Source of the DNA: Prorocentrum cordatum
Taxonomy: Eukaryota; Sar; Dinophyceae; Prorocentrales; Prorocentraceae
Direction: 5' to 3'
DNA length: 64,000 bases
Assembly: GCA_963575745.1 (NCBI GenBank)
Contig: CAUYUJ010018568.1
Location: 85,001-149,000, forward strand
Shown: piece by piece, positions 40,465 to 52,640 of the stretch
Layout of the letters: each line of letters starts with the position of its first letter
Numbering within the stretch: position 1 is the stretch's first letter
Notes under the pieces: generated by a model
Database searches by the model: none
Told to the model about the DNA's origin: nothing
Seen by the model: the letters and a program-made list of their open reading frames with translations, nothing else
Made by a program: the position numbers and the translations under genes

Positions 40465-40985
40465 GATGGTCCGGGCCGTTTCGCTTGAGAAATCCTCACA
40501 ACTCTCGTTTCTGAGTTGGCCGGGATTGGCCGTTTCGCCTGAGACATCCTCGAAAAGTTGCGCTCTGGGACGCCGCGCGAGAGGTGGTCCGGGCCGTTTC
40601 GCTTGAGACATCCTCGAAACTCTGAGCCCCGAGGTGCCGTGCGAGAGGTGGTCCAGGCCGTTTCGCCTGAGACATCCTCGAAACTCTGAGCTCTGAGATG
40701 CCTTGCGCGAGGTGGTCCGGCCCGTTTCGCTTGAGACATCCTCGAAACTCTGACCTCGGAGATGCCGCGCGAGAGGTGGTCCTGCCCGTTTCGCCTGAGA
40801 CATCCTCGAACTGCTGAGCTCTGAGATGCCTTGCGCGAGGTGGTCCGGCCCGTCTCGCCTAGACATCCTCGCAACTCTGAGCTCTGAGATGCCGTGCGCA
40901 AGGTGGTCCGGCCTGTTTCGCACAAGACATTCTCGCACTTCTGAGCTCCCAGATGCCGTGCAAGAGGTGGTCCAGCCTGGGGGCC
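40465..40985. repeat. 64-bp tandem array 3
   Basis: Third copy of the array seen at 33781 and 37085, preceded by the same cagcttgctgaacggggtgc anchor. Confidence 0.9.
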
Positions 40986-43545
40986 CAGAAGACCACATGT
41001 GACACATCCTCCCTGGGACCCTGGGAGCCCCAGGAGGCCCCAGAGAGCTTCAGGAAGCCGCAGGACGCCCAGGACAGGCCCCAGGGGTCCCTAGGAGATT
41101 CCAAGGAGGCTCCCAGACGGCCCCAGGAGGCCCCCTGTCAGAACGTGTCAAGTTAATACACATCCGGTGCCGATTCGTTGATTTTTCCTGCTTGTGTGGC
41201 CCCCCCTCCATTGTGAGGAGCCCAAACGGCCACAGGTTAGATATTTCCCCCCTGGGAGCCCCAAGAGGCTTCAGGAAACCCCAGGTGGAGTTCAGGAGGC
41301 CACAGGAGGCCCAGGAGGAAGCCCCAGGAGGCCCCAGGAGGCACCAGGAGGCCCCCGCAACGCGGAGCTGTGAGACGCCGCGCTCGAGGTGGTCCGGCCC
41401 GTTTCGCCTGAGACTTCCTCGCAGCACGTTTCGCCCGACACACCGGCCCGTTTCGCCTGAGACATCCTTGCAACTCTGAGCTCTGAGATGCCGTGCGCAA
41501 GGTGGTCCGGCCCGTTTCGCACAAGACATTCTCGCAACTCTGAGCTCCCAGATGCCGTGCAAGAGGTGGTCCAGCCTGGGGGCCCCAGAAGACCACATGT
41601 TACATATCCTCCCTGGGGCCCTGGGAGCCCCAGGAGGCACCAGAGAGCTCCAGGAGGCCGCAGGACGCCCAGGACAGGCCCCAGGGGGAGCAGGAGATTC
41701 CCAGGAGGCTCCCAGGAGGCCCCAGGAGGCCCTCTATTAGAACGTGTCAAGTCAATACACATCCGGTGTCGATTCGTTGATTCTTCCTGCTCTTGTGGCC
41801 CCCCCCCCATTTTGGGGGGCCCCGACGGCCACATGTTAGATATCCCCCTGGGAGTCCCAAGAGGCTTCAGGAAGCCCCAGGTGGGGTCCAGGAGGCCACA
41901 GGAGGCCCAGGAGGAAGCCCCAGGAGGTCACCAGGAGACCCCAGGAGGCCCACGCAACTCTGAGCTCTGAGGCGCCGCCCTCCTTAGGTGGTCCGGCTCG
42001 TTTCGCTTGAGACTTCCTCGCAGCACGTTTCGCCCGAGACATCGTCACAACTCTGGGGTCCGAGATGCCGCGCGCGAGGAGACCCAGCCCGTTACGCCTG
42101 AGACATCCTCGCAACTCTGGGCTCCGAGATGCCCTGCGCGAGGTGGTCCGGCCCATCTCGCCTGTGACATCCTCGCAACTCTGAGCTCTGAGATGCCGTG
42201 CGCAAGGTGGCCCGGCCCGTTTCGACAAGACATTCTCACAACTCTGAGCTTTCAGATGCTGCGCAAGAGGTGGTCCAGCCTGGGGGCCCAGAAGACCACA
42301 TGTTACATATCCCCCTGAGACCCTGGGAGCTCCAGGAGGCCCCAGAGAGCTTCAGGAGGCGGCAGGATGCCCAGGACAGGCCCCAGGGGTCCGCAGGAGA
42401 TTCCCAGGAGGCTCCCAGGAGGCCCCAGGAGGCCCCGTATCAGAACGTGTCAAGTTAATACACATCCGGTGTCGATTCGTTGATTTTTCCTGCTCTTGTG
42501 GCCCCCCGGGGGGCCCCGACGGCCACATGTTAGATATCCACCCCTGGGAGCCCCAAGAAGCTTCAGGAAGCCCCAGGTGGGGTCCAGGAGGCCACAGGAA
42601 GCCCAGGAGGAAGCCCCAGGAGGTCACCAGGAGGTCCCAGGAGGCCCCAGGAGGCCCCCGCATCTCTGAGCTCTGAGACGCCGCGCTCGAGGTGGTCCGG
42701 CCCGTTTCGCCTGAGACTTCCTCGCAGCACGTTTCGCCCGAGACATCGTCGCAACTCTGGGGTCCGAAATGCCGCGCGCGAGGTGGTCCAGCCCGTTACG
42801 CCTGAGACATCCTCGCAACTCTGGGCTCCGAGATGCCCTGCGCGAGGTGGTCCGCCCATCTCGCCTGTGACATCCTCGCAACTCTGAGCTCTGAGATGCC
42901 GTGCGCAAGGTGGTCCGGCCCGTTTCGCACAAGACATTCTCACAACTCTGAGCTCTCGGATGCTGCGCAAGAGGTGGTCCAGCCTGGGGGCCCAGAAGAC
43001 CATATGTTACATATCCCCCCTTGGACCCTGGGAGCCCCAGGAGGCCCCAGAGAGCTTCAGGAAGCCGCAGGACGCCCAGGACAGGCCCCAGGGGTCCGCA
43101 GGAGATTCCCAGGAGGCTCCCAGGAGGCCCCAGGAAGCCCCCTATTAGAACGTGTCAAGTTAATACACATCCGGTGTCGATTCGTTGATTTTTCCTGCTC
43201 TTGTGGCCCCCCGGGGGGCCCCGACGGCCGCATGTTAGATATCCACCCCTGGGAGCCCCAAGAGGCTTCAGGAAGCCCCAGGTGGGATCCAGGAGGCCAC
43301 AGGGCCCAGGAGGAAGTCCCAGGAGGTCACCAGGAGGTCCCAGGAGGCCTCAGGAGGCCCCCACAACTCGGAGCTCTGAGACGCCGCGCTCGAGGTAGTG
43401 CGGCCCGTTTCGCCTGAGACTTCCTCGCACCACGTTTCGCCCGAGACCTCGTCGCAACTCTGAAGTCCGAAATGCCGCGCGCGAGGTGGTCCAGCCCGTT
43501 ACGCTGGAGACATCCTTGCAACTCTGGGCTCCGAGATGCCGTTCG

Positions 43546-44240
43546 GGATGAAGAGGAGGTGGAGGAGGAGGAGGAGGAGGAGGAGGAGGAGGCATGTTTA
43601 ACATGCCATGCCAGCCCGCACTGGACGGGCACGCAATCGACCTTGGAAACCGCAGTGGGTCTAAAAACCCTGTTTGGGGATACTGCACTCCGGCTATAAT
43701 TTAGATCAGCTGCGCAGCCGTGCAAGGGGGGAAGCTGGAGGGGGAGAACGACCAACACGCCAGGAGAGTTGTTTCTGCGGATGCGTCGGGAGGGACCCTA
43801 TCGTCATGTTTATCGGCGCACGCACACGCATACACCAACACTTCTCTTCTCCGACGCGCTCGTTGCTGCACAGCGTTATGTCGGCATACTTTCTCGCGAA
43901 TTTGCTTCGGTGCCTCTCGGGGCAGGCCTAGGTTTAGAGACGATCTGGCCCTGAGGAGGACCACTTGGGCGCCATCGCACGATAACAGGGCGGCTTCTGT
44001 TGAACGCGTGAGATCTGGAAACTATTGCTTGCCTCAGGCTCGCTCCGTGAGCTTTCGGCGGCCGCGCCGAATCTCTTCAGATCGTCCTGAGCACAAGCAA
44101 ACTGTGGCCCCCCTCCCTCTTGCCAGCACGCGCGCGCAGGGTCTAGGAGGAGAGTGGGGAGGAGCGCATCGTACTGACGGGATGCGCCACTCCACTTCGC
44201 GGAGACAGCGCCGGAGACACGAGAGAAGCTTGGGGCACGA
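43546..44240. other. Unassigned region
   Basis: A short GGA run (43552-43592), then mixed-composition DNA with small open frames and no recognised family. Confidence 0.35.
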
Positions 44241-44244
44241 GTGG

Positions 44245-44375
44245 TAACCAGAGGAGGGAGGAGGAGGGCTGGGGGAGGAGCAGAAAGCACGAGGAGGAGG
44301 AGGAGGAGGAGGAGGAGGAGGGCTGGGAGAATAGCAGAAAGCACGAGGAGGAGGAGGAGGAGAAAGAGGGAAGAG
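44245..44375. repeat. GAG microsatellite
   Basis: GGA array containing a direct repeat of ggctgggag, gagcagaaagcacgaggagg and similar words. Confidence 0.85.
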
Positions 44376-44437
44376 AGGGACGGGTCGCCTGCTGGTTGGT
44401 CCCGGTCCCACGGCATTCTCGCTTGCATACCCGCGAC

Positions 44438-44490
<53 letters not shown>

Positions 44491-44512
44491 CGATGACGAT
44501 GATGATGATGAC

Positions 44513-44576
<64 letters not shown>

Positions 44577-45592
44577 TCGGTGATGGTGATGATGATGATG
44601 ATGATGTTGATGACACTGATTATTATGGTGATGGTGATGGTAATGATGAGGATGATGCTGATGATGATTGCGGTGGTGGTGGTGATGATGCTGATGCTGA
44701 TGCTGATGATATTGATGATGGTGATGATGATGCTGGTGGTGGTGATGGTTGTGGTGGTGGTGATGATGCTGATGCTGATGACGGTGCTGATGATAGTGCT
44801 GATGATGATGCTCACATGGATGATGAGGATGGTGATGATGATAAATGATGATGGTGATGATGGTGATGCTGCTGATGATGGTGATGGGAATGGTGATGAT
44901 GATGGTGATGAGGATGCTGATGATGATGATGATGATGAGGGTGATGGTGATGATGGTGGTGATGCTGCTGATGATCATGATGATGGTGATGATGATGGTG
45001 ATGGTGATGTTGATGATGGTGATGATGATGGTTTTGGTGATGATGACGGTGATGATGATGATTGTGGTGGTTGTGATGATGGTGATCATGATGATGACAA
45101 TGATGATGGTGACAATGAGTATGAGGGTGATGATGTTGCTGATGCTGATGGTGATGGTGATGATGATAGTGGTGGTGGTGATGATGATGGTGATGGTGAT
45201 GATGATGATAAAGATGATGATGGTGATGATGATGGTGATGATGATGCTGATGCTGATGATGATGGTGATGATGATAACTCTGGTGGTGATGGTGATGAAG
45301 CTGATGCTGATGATGGTAATAATGGTGACGATGCTGATGGGAGTGGTGATGGTGATGATAATGATGATGATGATGATGATGCTGATGCTGATGATGATGA
45401 TGGTGGTGGTGGTTGTGATTTTCGTTGTGGTTGTAGTGATGCTGATGCTGACAATGGTGACGATTGTGATGATGGTGGTGATGATGATGGTGGTGATGAT
45501 GGTGGTGGTGATGGTCATGATGATGGTGATGGTGATGATGATGATGACGGTGGTGGTATTGATGATTGTGGGGGGATTGATGATGTTGATGG

Positions 45593-45624
<32 letters not shown>

Positions 45625-45963
45625 GTGTTGGTGTTGGTGATGGTGATGATGACGATGATAGTGATGATGACGATGATGGTGATGATGATGATGGTGGTGG
45701 TGGTGAGAATGATGGTGATGATGGTGGTGATGGTGGTGATGATGATGGTGATGATAGTGGTGATGGTGGTGATGGTGATGGTGATCCTGATGACAATGCG
45801 GATGATGATGATAATGACTATGATGATGATGGTGATGATGATGGTGATGATGATGATGGTGGTGATGGTGATGATGATGGTGGTGGTGGCGATGGTGATG
45901 ATGGTGGTGGTGGTGATGAAGATGATGGTGGTGATGATGATGATAATGACTATGATGATGATT

Positions 45964-45999
<36 letters not shown>

Positions 46000-46165
46000 G
46001 TGATGATGCTGATGATGATGGTGATCATGATGATGATCATGATGATGATGACGATGATGATGATCATGATGATCATGATGATCATGATGATCATGATGAT
46101 CATGATGATCATGATGATGATGAGGAGGAGGAGGAGGAGGAGGAGGAGGAGGAGGAGGAGCTGGA
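44438..46165. repeat. (GAT)n microsatellite, ~1.7 kb, ending in (GAG)n
   Basis: GATGAT array with GGT, GCT and GAC variants. The right end has a (GATCAT)n hexamer run at 46062-46115 followed by GAG. Poly-Asp, poly-Met and poly-His frames are artefacts. Confidence 0.97.
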
Positions 46166-46690
46166 GCAGGAGCAGGCAGGGGGTCGCCGGCCACGACGCG
46201 GCCGCTCAGAGCTCTCGGGCGGATTGGTCTCTCCTTGCCCCTGCGCTGCGCGGAACCCGTCGTGCTCGACGCCCGTTGCCAGGGGGGGACCCTGCGAGCA
46301 GGGCGTTGCAGCTTTTTCACGCTGGGCGTTCTCGCGCGTTTGCGATCGACCTCAACGTGTTTATGGTCGCGCCGCCGCGCCATTTTGGCTGCGCTTACCT
46401 GCTGGTCGCCACCGGGATTTCCAACGCCACCGGGTCTGGGAGTATCGGTTCTGGCTCTCTTTCTGAGTGGCTGCCCGCTCGCTCGCTTCGCTTGCCTTTC
46501 TTTTCCTGCTGCCTAGTCGCGGCCCGACTAGTGTTCGGACGGCTTTCGACCCGCCTCAGGAGCCTGTTGGCCAAAAAGTTTTCGCGCGTTTCTGGGGCCC
46601 TCACAGATCGATGCGGCTCAAACAGATAGTATCTAGGGCTCCGGCCGTGCGTCCCCACCTGACAGGTTGGGGTCGCTAGAATTCGAGAGC
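46166..46690. other. Unassigned region
   Basis: GC-rich, no recognised gene. Confidence 0.35.
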
Positions 46691-46699
46691 AGACTTCCG

Positions 46700-46962
46700 A
46701 CCCGTGCACTCTGCATACCGCGGCCGCAAGATCCCCAGGCTCCCGAGTATCCCCGAGAGTTTCGCCTCGTGGCACTCTGCATATCGCGGCCGCCAGATCC
46801 CCAGGTTCTCGAGTATCCCCGAGAATCCCGCCTCGCGCCAGTCTGCATACGGCGACCGCCAGATTCCCAGGCTCCCGAGTATCCCGAGCCCCGCTTCGCG
46901 CCATTCTGCATACCGCGGCCGCCAGATCCTAAGATTCCTGAGTATCCCCCCGAGTGTCCTGC
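46700..46962. repeat. ~66-bp tandem repeat, four units
   Basis: The word ctgcatac(c)gcggccgc recurs at 46711, 46777, 46843 and 46906 with intervening cgagtatccccgag and cgcctcgcgcc. The window starts with the same gagtgtcc and cctcgcgcc words, so a copy of this array probably lies just left of position 1. Confidence 0.85.
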
Positions 46963-47213
46963 CTCGCGCCGACAAATCATAACATGACAGAGCGGTATTA
47001 TAAAATAGCAAAACATTGTACAGCACAACACGATCAGCTATGACAGAAACAATATCACCGCATCAAACAGAACATGTCAGAGCATAGCATGCCATACCAT
47101 GACATGACACATCGCAACATAATACACCATGAAAGAGCAGTGTATACCATAGCACTGCATCACAGCACATATCATCCCATACCATGACAAAGCGATCATA
47201 CCATAATAGCAGT

Positions 47214-47257
<44 letters not shown>

Positions 47258-47454
47258 CCAACACAGAACATGCAACAGCCTCACATATCATGACATAAAT
47301 TATCCCAGCAAAGCAACCTAACAGCGATGTGTAGAAGCATATCTGAAAGCATCCCCCTTAAGATTCACATGAAAATCCAGTTGTAGAATTCTGCTGTTCT
47401 CGCAGTCGTAGTCGCATTCGCGATGACAGTCGCAGCGGCAACGGCAGTCGCAGT

Positions 47455-47785
47455 CACAGCCTCAGCCTCAGCCTGCCTCAGCCTCAGCCTCAGCCTGCCT
47501 CAGCCTCAGCCTGCCTCAGCCTCAGCCTCAGCCTGCTTCAGCCTCAGCCTCAGTCTGCCTTCAGCCTCGGCCTCAGCCTCAGCCTGCCTCAGCCTCAGCC
47601 TGCATCAGCCTCAGCCTCAGCCTCAGCCTGCCTCAGCATCAGCCTGCCTCAGCCTCAGCCTCAGCCTGCCTCAGCCTCAGCCTCAGTCTGCTTCAGCCTC
47701 AGCCTCAGTCTGCCTTCAGCCTCGGCCTCAGCCTCAGCCTGCATCAGCCTCAGCCTGCCTCGGTCGCAGCATCAGCCTGCCTCAG
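47455..47785. repeat. (CAGCCT)n hexanucleotide array
   Basis: cagcctcagcctgcctcagc repeated with CAG/CCT slips over ~330 bp. Confidence 0.95.
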
Positions 47786-47787
47786 CA

Positions 47788-48110
47788 TTCAAAATGTGGC
47801 CCAGGAGCGGAGTTCTGGGAACTAGAAGAGCACGAAGTGGCCTACTGTTGGCTCCGGGCATTCAAAATGTGGCCCAGGAATGGAGTTCTGGGAACTTGAA
47901 GAGCACGAAGTGGCCTACAGTTGGCTCCGGGCATCCAAAATGTGGCCCGGGAATGGAGTTCTGGGAGGTCGAAGAGCACGAAGTGTGTGACAGTTGGCGA
48001 AAAGCGAGCCCGGCTCGGTTCCCGGTTCTCCAGAATGTGGCCCGGGAGTGGAGTTTTGGGAGGTCGAAGAGCACGAAGTGTGTGATTGTTGGCGAAATAC
48101 GATTCCCGGT
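47788..48110. repeat. 73-95-bp tandem repeat, four units
   Basis: The word aatgtggcccaggaatggag and its variants start at about 47793, 47866, 47939 and 48034, each followed by agagcacgaagtg. A related word (ccaaaatgtggcctgggagc) occurs at 32505-32524 beside the helicase fragment. Confidence 0.85.
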
Positions 48111-48962
48111 TCTCCTCCCCGGCACCCGCCCAGACCCCCCTGAGGAGTCATGATGCTCTCTTTTGACCTTACTAGAAACCTATCAGCAAAAGCTGTTAGG
48201 TAAAAATCATGACACAACACAACAGAACAGCGCATGCTATGACAGACCGGAGCGCACAGACCATAACCGAACACATCATACATGTCAGACCATGACGTAC
48301 CATGTCATAATACATTACAACGTAACGCATAACCCCAGCATGTATAACATGACAGGTATCATCGCGGCACATATGGCACATCCTAACATGACAGAGCGCG
48401 GCATAAGATGGTACAGCATAGCAGGTCATACGCATAGTATGACACAATTAGCTTTACCATAATGGAGCATACAGAGCGAAACATAACACCACACCTCATA
48501 TCATAACATATCATAAAACATAGCTTGCCATAACATATCATAACATGACCTACCACGCCAAAACATGCCACATCGTAGCACAGCGTTACAGCAAGTACCA
48601 TTCCAGAACATGAGACATCATAGCATGACAGAGCGCGGCATAACACACTATAGCATTGCATAACAAGAATATCATGACATCACAATACAACAACGCATAC
48701 GAATGCATAGCATCCCAGAGCAGGACATACTAGAACACGTCATAGCAACGCGTGCAATGACATCATGGAGCACGCAAATTATAACATAACACCACACGGT
48801 GAAATAAATGACAGAGCGCACCATAACATATCCTAACAGAACAGAGCATACCATCTGAAAAATGGCACACCATATCATAAGCTAGCGCAGAATCAAAGCT
48901 TTGCATCCCATGACAAAGCATTTCATCACACCAATATATGTATATATATAATTACAACACAG

Positions 48963-49088
48963 ATCAAACGCGACGTGCGCGCCGAGACCAGGCTGGCCAC
49001 AGGAGCAAACAGGCGCAGCAGCGAACGATTGGACGATGTATCTATCGTGACAGGCGTCACGGCGTCACGCCGGTCCGTCGAAGGCAGA
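48963..49088. repeat. ~130-bp dispersed repeat, copy 5
   Basis: The copy most similar to 1102-1226, including flanking acataatagagcacaacg. The minus-strand frame is open with TSSNRSLLRLFAPVASLVSA. Confidence 0.75.
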
Positions 49089-49425
49089 ACATACATAATA
49101 GAGCACAACGTAATAACATCAGCATACTATAACGAATAAAGCACACCGTGCACAGCATAACATAGCATAATTGTTTTACTACTGCGACCTCTACCTCAAA
49201 CATTTAGTTACAACATGATTGGCCGTAACTTTGTTTCCTATATTATAAATACTGAGCGTGCCCTAACCAACGTCATATATGATACCATAACACAACCTAA
49301 ATTTGCCGAACAGACGCACCATACCACAACGTGGTGCCACAGAGCAGAGCAGATCATATCATATCAAGTCATACAATGACAGGGGTATGCATAACAGAGA
49401 ACACTTTAACCTAAGAGAAGTCTGG

Positions 49426-50170
49426 TAGGCGCAGGTCGGCGTAGGACCCTGCTGCCTGGGCTCTAAGCTTCTCGACATTAAATGAACTGACATATTTTGT
49501 TGCCCGTAGCTGCGACCCTGCGGATCTTCCCGTTCATCTTCGAATCCTTGGGGAACCCAGCTCGCAGTGTTGTCCGAGCATGTCGACTGCCACTGCCAAG
49601 ATCGCTGCCTAGGCACGAGGCTGACTGTTGGTGGGTGATAGAGGTGCCTGCACAGCGCAGCGCACGAGTCACCTTGAGAGCGTCATCATGATGGGAATTT
49701 CTTGGCGACGCGGAGCTGCATTTTGACCATCCCTGCCTTGTTACGCCATCACTAGGTTCCGAATCAGTTGGTCGCAAACTGACTTACGAGACCCATCCAC
49801 ACGCCAGGAAAGATCGCCCACAAACATAACACGGGCGGGGACGAGCGGTGAATGCTTGGTTGCAGCGTGAATTACACCATGATGCGATCGAACCTCGTGC
49901 CCGACTGCAGCCCATGCACGACCGACTGCGTCGGTGCCCAAGGTAGCGCCCACGATTGCCCACGCCACGTTTTGACCAAGTGGTCGCAGCGCCATACATG
50001 TGCACCGCTTCCAAGCATTACAGGATGCAGGACAACCGAGACTCATTCCATCATGTAGAATGTATTGCCACCGAATCGCCTCAAAGCATTTCTCAACGTG
50101 CAAAAACCCGTAGACGAAACAAGAGGAATCATGGACCGACCATGCAGGTAGACGGCGGAAGAAAGAAGGA
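49426..50170 (-). other. Unassigned region with a possible decayed reading frame
   Basis: The minus strand from ~50140 to 49741 gives a non-repetitive, mixed-composition reading (for example VMFVGDLSWRVDGSRKSVCD), entered from a proline-coding microsatellite. A similar-quality reading in another frame continues to 49478. I recognise no family; it may be a degraded coding sequence. Confidence 0.25.
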
Positions 50171-50284
50171 GACGGGGGAAACGAAATGATGATGAGGAAA
50201 GGAGGAGAAGAACGAGGAGTAGGAGCAGGAGGAGGAGAAAGAGGAATGACGGAGAAGGCAGGTAGAGAGGGGGGGAGTGATGAG

Positions 50285-50575
50285 AAGGGGGGAGGAGGAG
50301 GAGGAGGAGGAGGAGGAGGAGGAGGAGGAGGAGGAGGAGGAGGAGGAGCAGGAGCAGGAGCAGGAGGAGAAGGAGGAGGAGGAGGAGGAGGATGAGGAAG
50401 ACGAAAAAGAAGAAGAAGAGGAGGAGAAGGAGGAGTGGAAGGAGAAGGAGGAGGAGGAGGAGGCGAAGGAGGATGGTGGAGGAGGGCGAGGAGGAAGAAG
50501 GAGGAGGAGGAGGAGGAAGGTGGAGGAGGAGGAGGAGGAGGAGGAGGAGGAGGGACGAGGAGGATGAGAGATGAG
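50285..50575. repeat. GAG microsatellite
   Basis: GGA array with GAAGAA and GGTGGA variants. Confidence 0.95.
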
Positions 50576-50818
50576 GAGAAGGAGTAGAAGGCAGAGAAGG
50601 AGGACGAGGACCAGCAGGAAGAGAGCCAGGACGAGGGCGATGCGAGGACGAGGAGGATCAGGGTAATGGGGAAGGCATCCATGGCGGTGAAGTGACCAGT
50701 GGAGGGGGCGGCGCAGGAGTAGGAGGAGGCCGAGAAGAAGGCTGATCATGAGGCGGGAGAGGAGGAGGGGGATAGGGGGGGAACGGTGGAGGGAAAATTG
50801 GGTCGCTGGCGCCCGAAC
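50576..50818. other. Unassigned spacer
   Basis: Purine-rich, no gene seen. Confidence 0.4.
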
Positions 50819-50846
50819 ACACGCAGACGCACACACACACACACAC

Positions 50847-50900
<54 letters not shown>

Positions 50901-50974
50901 GCACGCGCGCGCGCACGCACGCACGCACGCACGCGCACGCACGCACGCACACATGCACAAGCACACACACCACA

Positions 50975-51011
<37 letters not shown>

Positions 51012-51330
51012 GCGCACGCGCACACGCACACGCGCACGCACACGCACACAAACACACAAGCACACAAGCACACACGCACACACGCACACACGCACACACG
51101 CACACACGCACACACGCTCACAAGCACACACGCACACACGCACACACGCACACTCTCACACACACACACACACACACACGCGCGCACACACGCACACACA
51201 CAAACACACACACGCACACACACGCACACACGCACACACGCACACGCACGCACGCACACACGCACAAGCACACCACACACACAACCACACACACACACAC
51301 ACGCACGCGCGCACACGCACACACGCTTGT
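50819..51330. repeat. (CA)n microsatellite with CG variants, ~0.5 kb
   Basis: CACACA array interspersed with CGCACG runs. Poly-Thr/His and poly-Cys/Val frames are artefacts. Confidence 0.97.
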
Positions 51331-51404
51331 GGACGCGTGTGCAAAATTGCCCCCCCGTCCACGCACAAGCATACACCCCCACATAAGCCACTCAAGCACA
51401 CACC

Positions 51405-51520
51405 CAGACAGTCAGAGAGAGGGAGAGAGAGACAGAGAGAGAGAGGGTGAGAGAGAGAGAGGGAAAGAGAGATAGAGAAAGAGAGAGAAAAAGAGAGAGA
51501 CAGAGACAGAGAAAGGAAAA
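51405..51520. repeat. (GA)n tract
   Basis: gagagagaga with gacaga variants. Confidence 0.95.
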
Positions 51521-51529
51521 CAGAGGTGG

Positions 51530-52453
51530 ATGAGGAGGACAGAGCCGCATGAGGAAGAGAAGGTGACGAGTCCACTGGCTGCTGACATCTCTCGGCTAGA
51601 AGAGGACCTGGGAGAGGGCACGACGAGGAGGGGCAGGGAGGGAGTTGGAAAGAGGGGGGGGGGGGAAGGATGGAGGGAGCATGATGGCCCTTCGCCCGCA
51701 CAGGCATTGCTGTGCGTGCCGTGCGTGCCCCCTGGCTCGGCGGCCTGCCGGAGGAGGAGCCCCCCTCGCTCGGGCCCGCCTGCGGTGACGTCCAGTCTTC
51801 TGCTGCTTCTGATGCCGGTGCTGCTTACAGTGGAGGCCCGTCCACGAGGAACCTCCCACGAGAAACCCAACCCTGAGACGCTAGCACGCCCAGGGGTTTT
51901 TTGGTGTGGGAACGTCACGCTTCCCGTAGAAAAACCATCGAAACCCAAGGAACCCAGGGCACCCTGGGGGCAAACAGGGTGTTTCTCGGCATGGGTCTCC
52001 ACTGTATCCTCCTTTGCCGGGCTGGGGCGGCATGGACCCGCCACCACAATGTGCGGTGCTTATTTTCGGGAAGGCCGAGCACAAGGGATTGAGAGCGAAG
52101 AGGGGCGCATGTTGGCATCGATGCGCTGGGGGTTCTTCGTAAGTCCTCTACCGACAGCAGGACAGCCGACGGCCGTGCAGCCGTGGTGGGAACGAACAGG
52201 ACGCGCACTCTTGGCCACGACAAGGACAGCAACGCGATGGTGGCGATCTGCCAGCCTCGATAGCAACAGCGACGACGGCGAGCGGTTGCGAACTGTCTCG
52301 GCTCAGGGCAGGCGCGCGCCATGTGAAACCTGCCCCGCCACGCGCGGGGGATCCCCGAACGGGGCCGAGAAGGCCAGACGCGCCGCGCGGAGCAGCCTGC
52401 TTCCTGGCCGTCCCACGGAGAGCGCCGCCACTGGTAATGTATGGGTACGTTAA
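51530..52453 (+). other. Long open frame of doubtful coding status
   Basis: A plus-strand frame of ~307 codons in GC-rich DNA. It has mixed composition but no family motif, and other frames on both strands are also open. It contains a palindrome cccagggcaccctggg near 51954. I treat it as non-coding unless a homologue or transcript is found. Confidence 0.2.
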
Positions 52454-52464
52454 TTTACATACAT

Positions 52465-52589
52465 TAACAAACAGACTTACGTGCCTACATACATACATAC
52501 AGACATACATACACACATACATTCATACACTCGTACTTATAGATGTGTGCATATAGTTAAGCAAAGTGTGTATTTACATGTCCATGTAC

Positions 52590-52640
<51 letters not shown>

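Larger units (their letters stand above)
33660..43545. repeat. Complex satellite with 64-bp and ~300-bp subunits in ~3.3-kb blocks
   Basis: The anchor cagcttgctgaacggggtgc recurs near 33690, 37000 and 40383, followed each time by a 64-bp array, so the block period is ~3.3-3.4 kb. Between arrays lie ~300-bp units rich in CAGGAGGCCC and ending in gaacgtgtcaagttaataca. Those anchors are at about 34451, 34753, 35057, 37747, 38398, 41140, 41740, 42443 and 43148. The last block adopts a ~700-bp composite period. Long open frames (AKRAGPPRARHLRAQS types) are translations of the 64-bp unit. Confidence 0.85.
46943..49425. repeat. Degenerate CAT/ACA-rich block, paralogue of 1-1545
   Basis: Same ordered landmarks as the left end of the window, but interrupted at about 47290-48185 by other repeats. 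Includes (TA)n at ~47218-47251. Confidence 0.65.

Noticed and set aside
33848-43003. Repeated ORFs with AKRAGPPRARHLRAQS-type sequence
   Set aside because: They follow the 64-bp satellite (three units = 192 bp = 64 codons) and are open in several frames, so they are not treated as genes.
46379-46393. GCCATTTTGGCTGCG as a relict spliced leader
   Set aside because: Matches only the CCATTTTGGCT part; the diagnostic CAAG end is absent and no ORF follows.
44241-46629. Giant Asp-, Met-, His- and Ile-rich ORFs on both strands
   Set aside because: They are translations of a GAT microsatellite; all frames are open because the period is three.
51530-52453. 307-codon ORF as a gene
   Set aside because: No motif, overlapping open frames on the other strand, GC-rich composition; kept only as an unassigned stretch.
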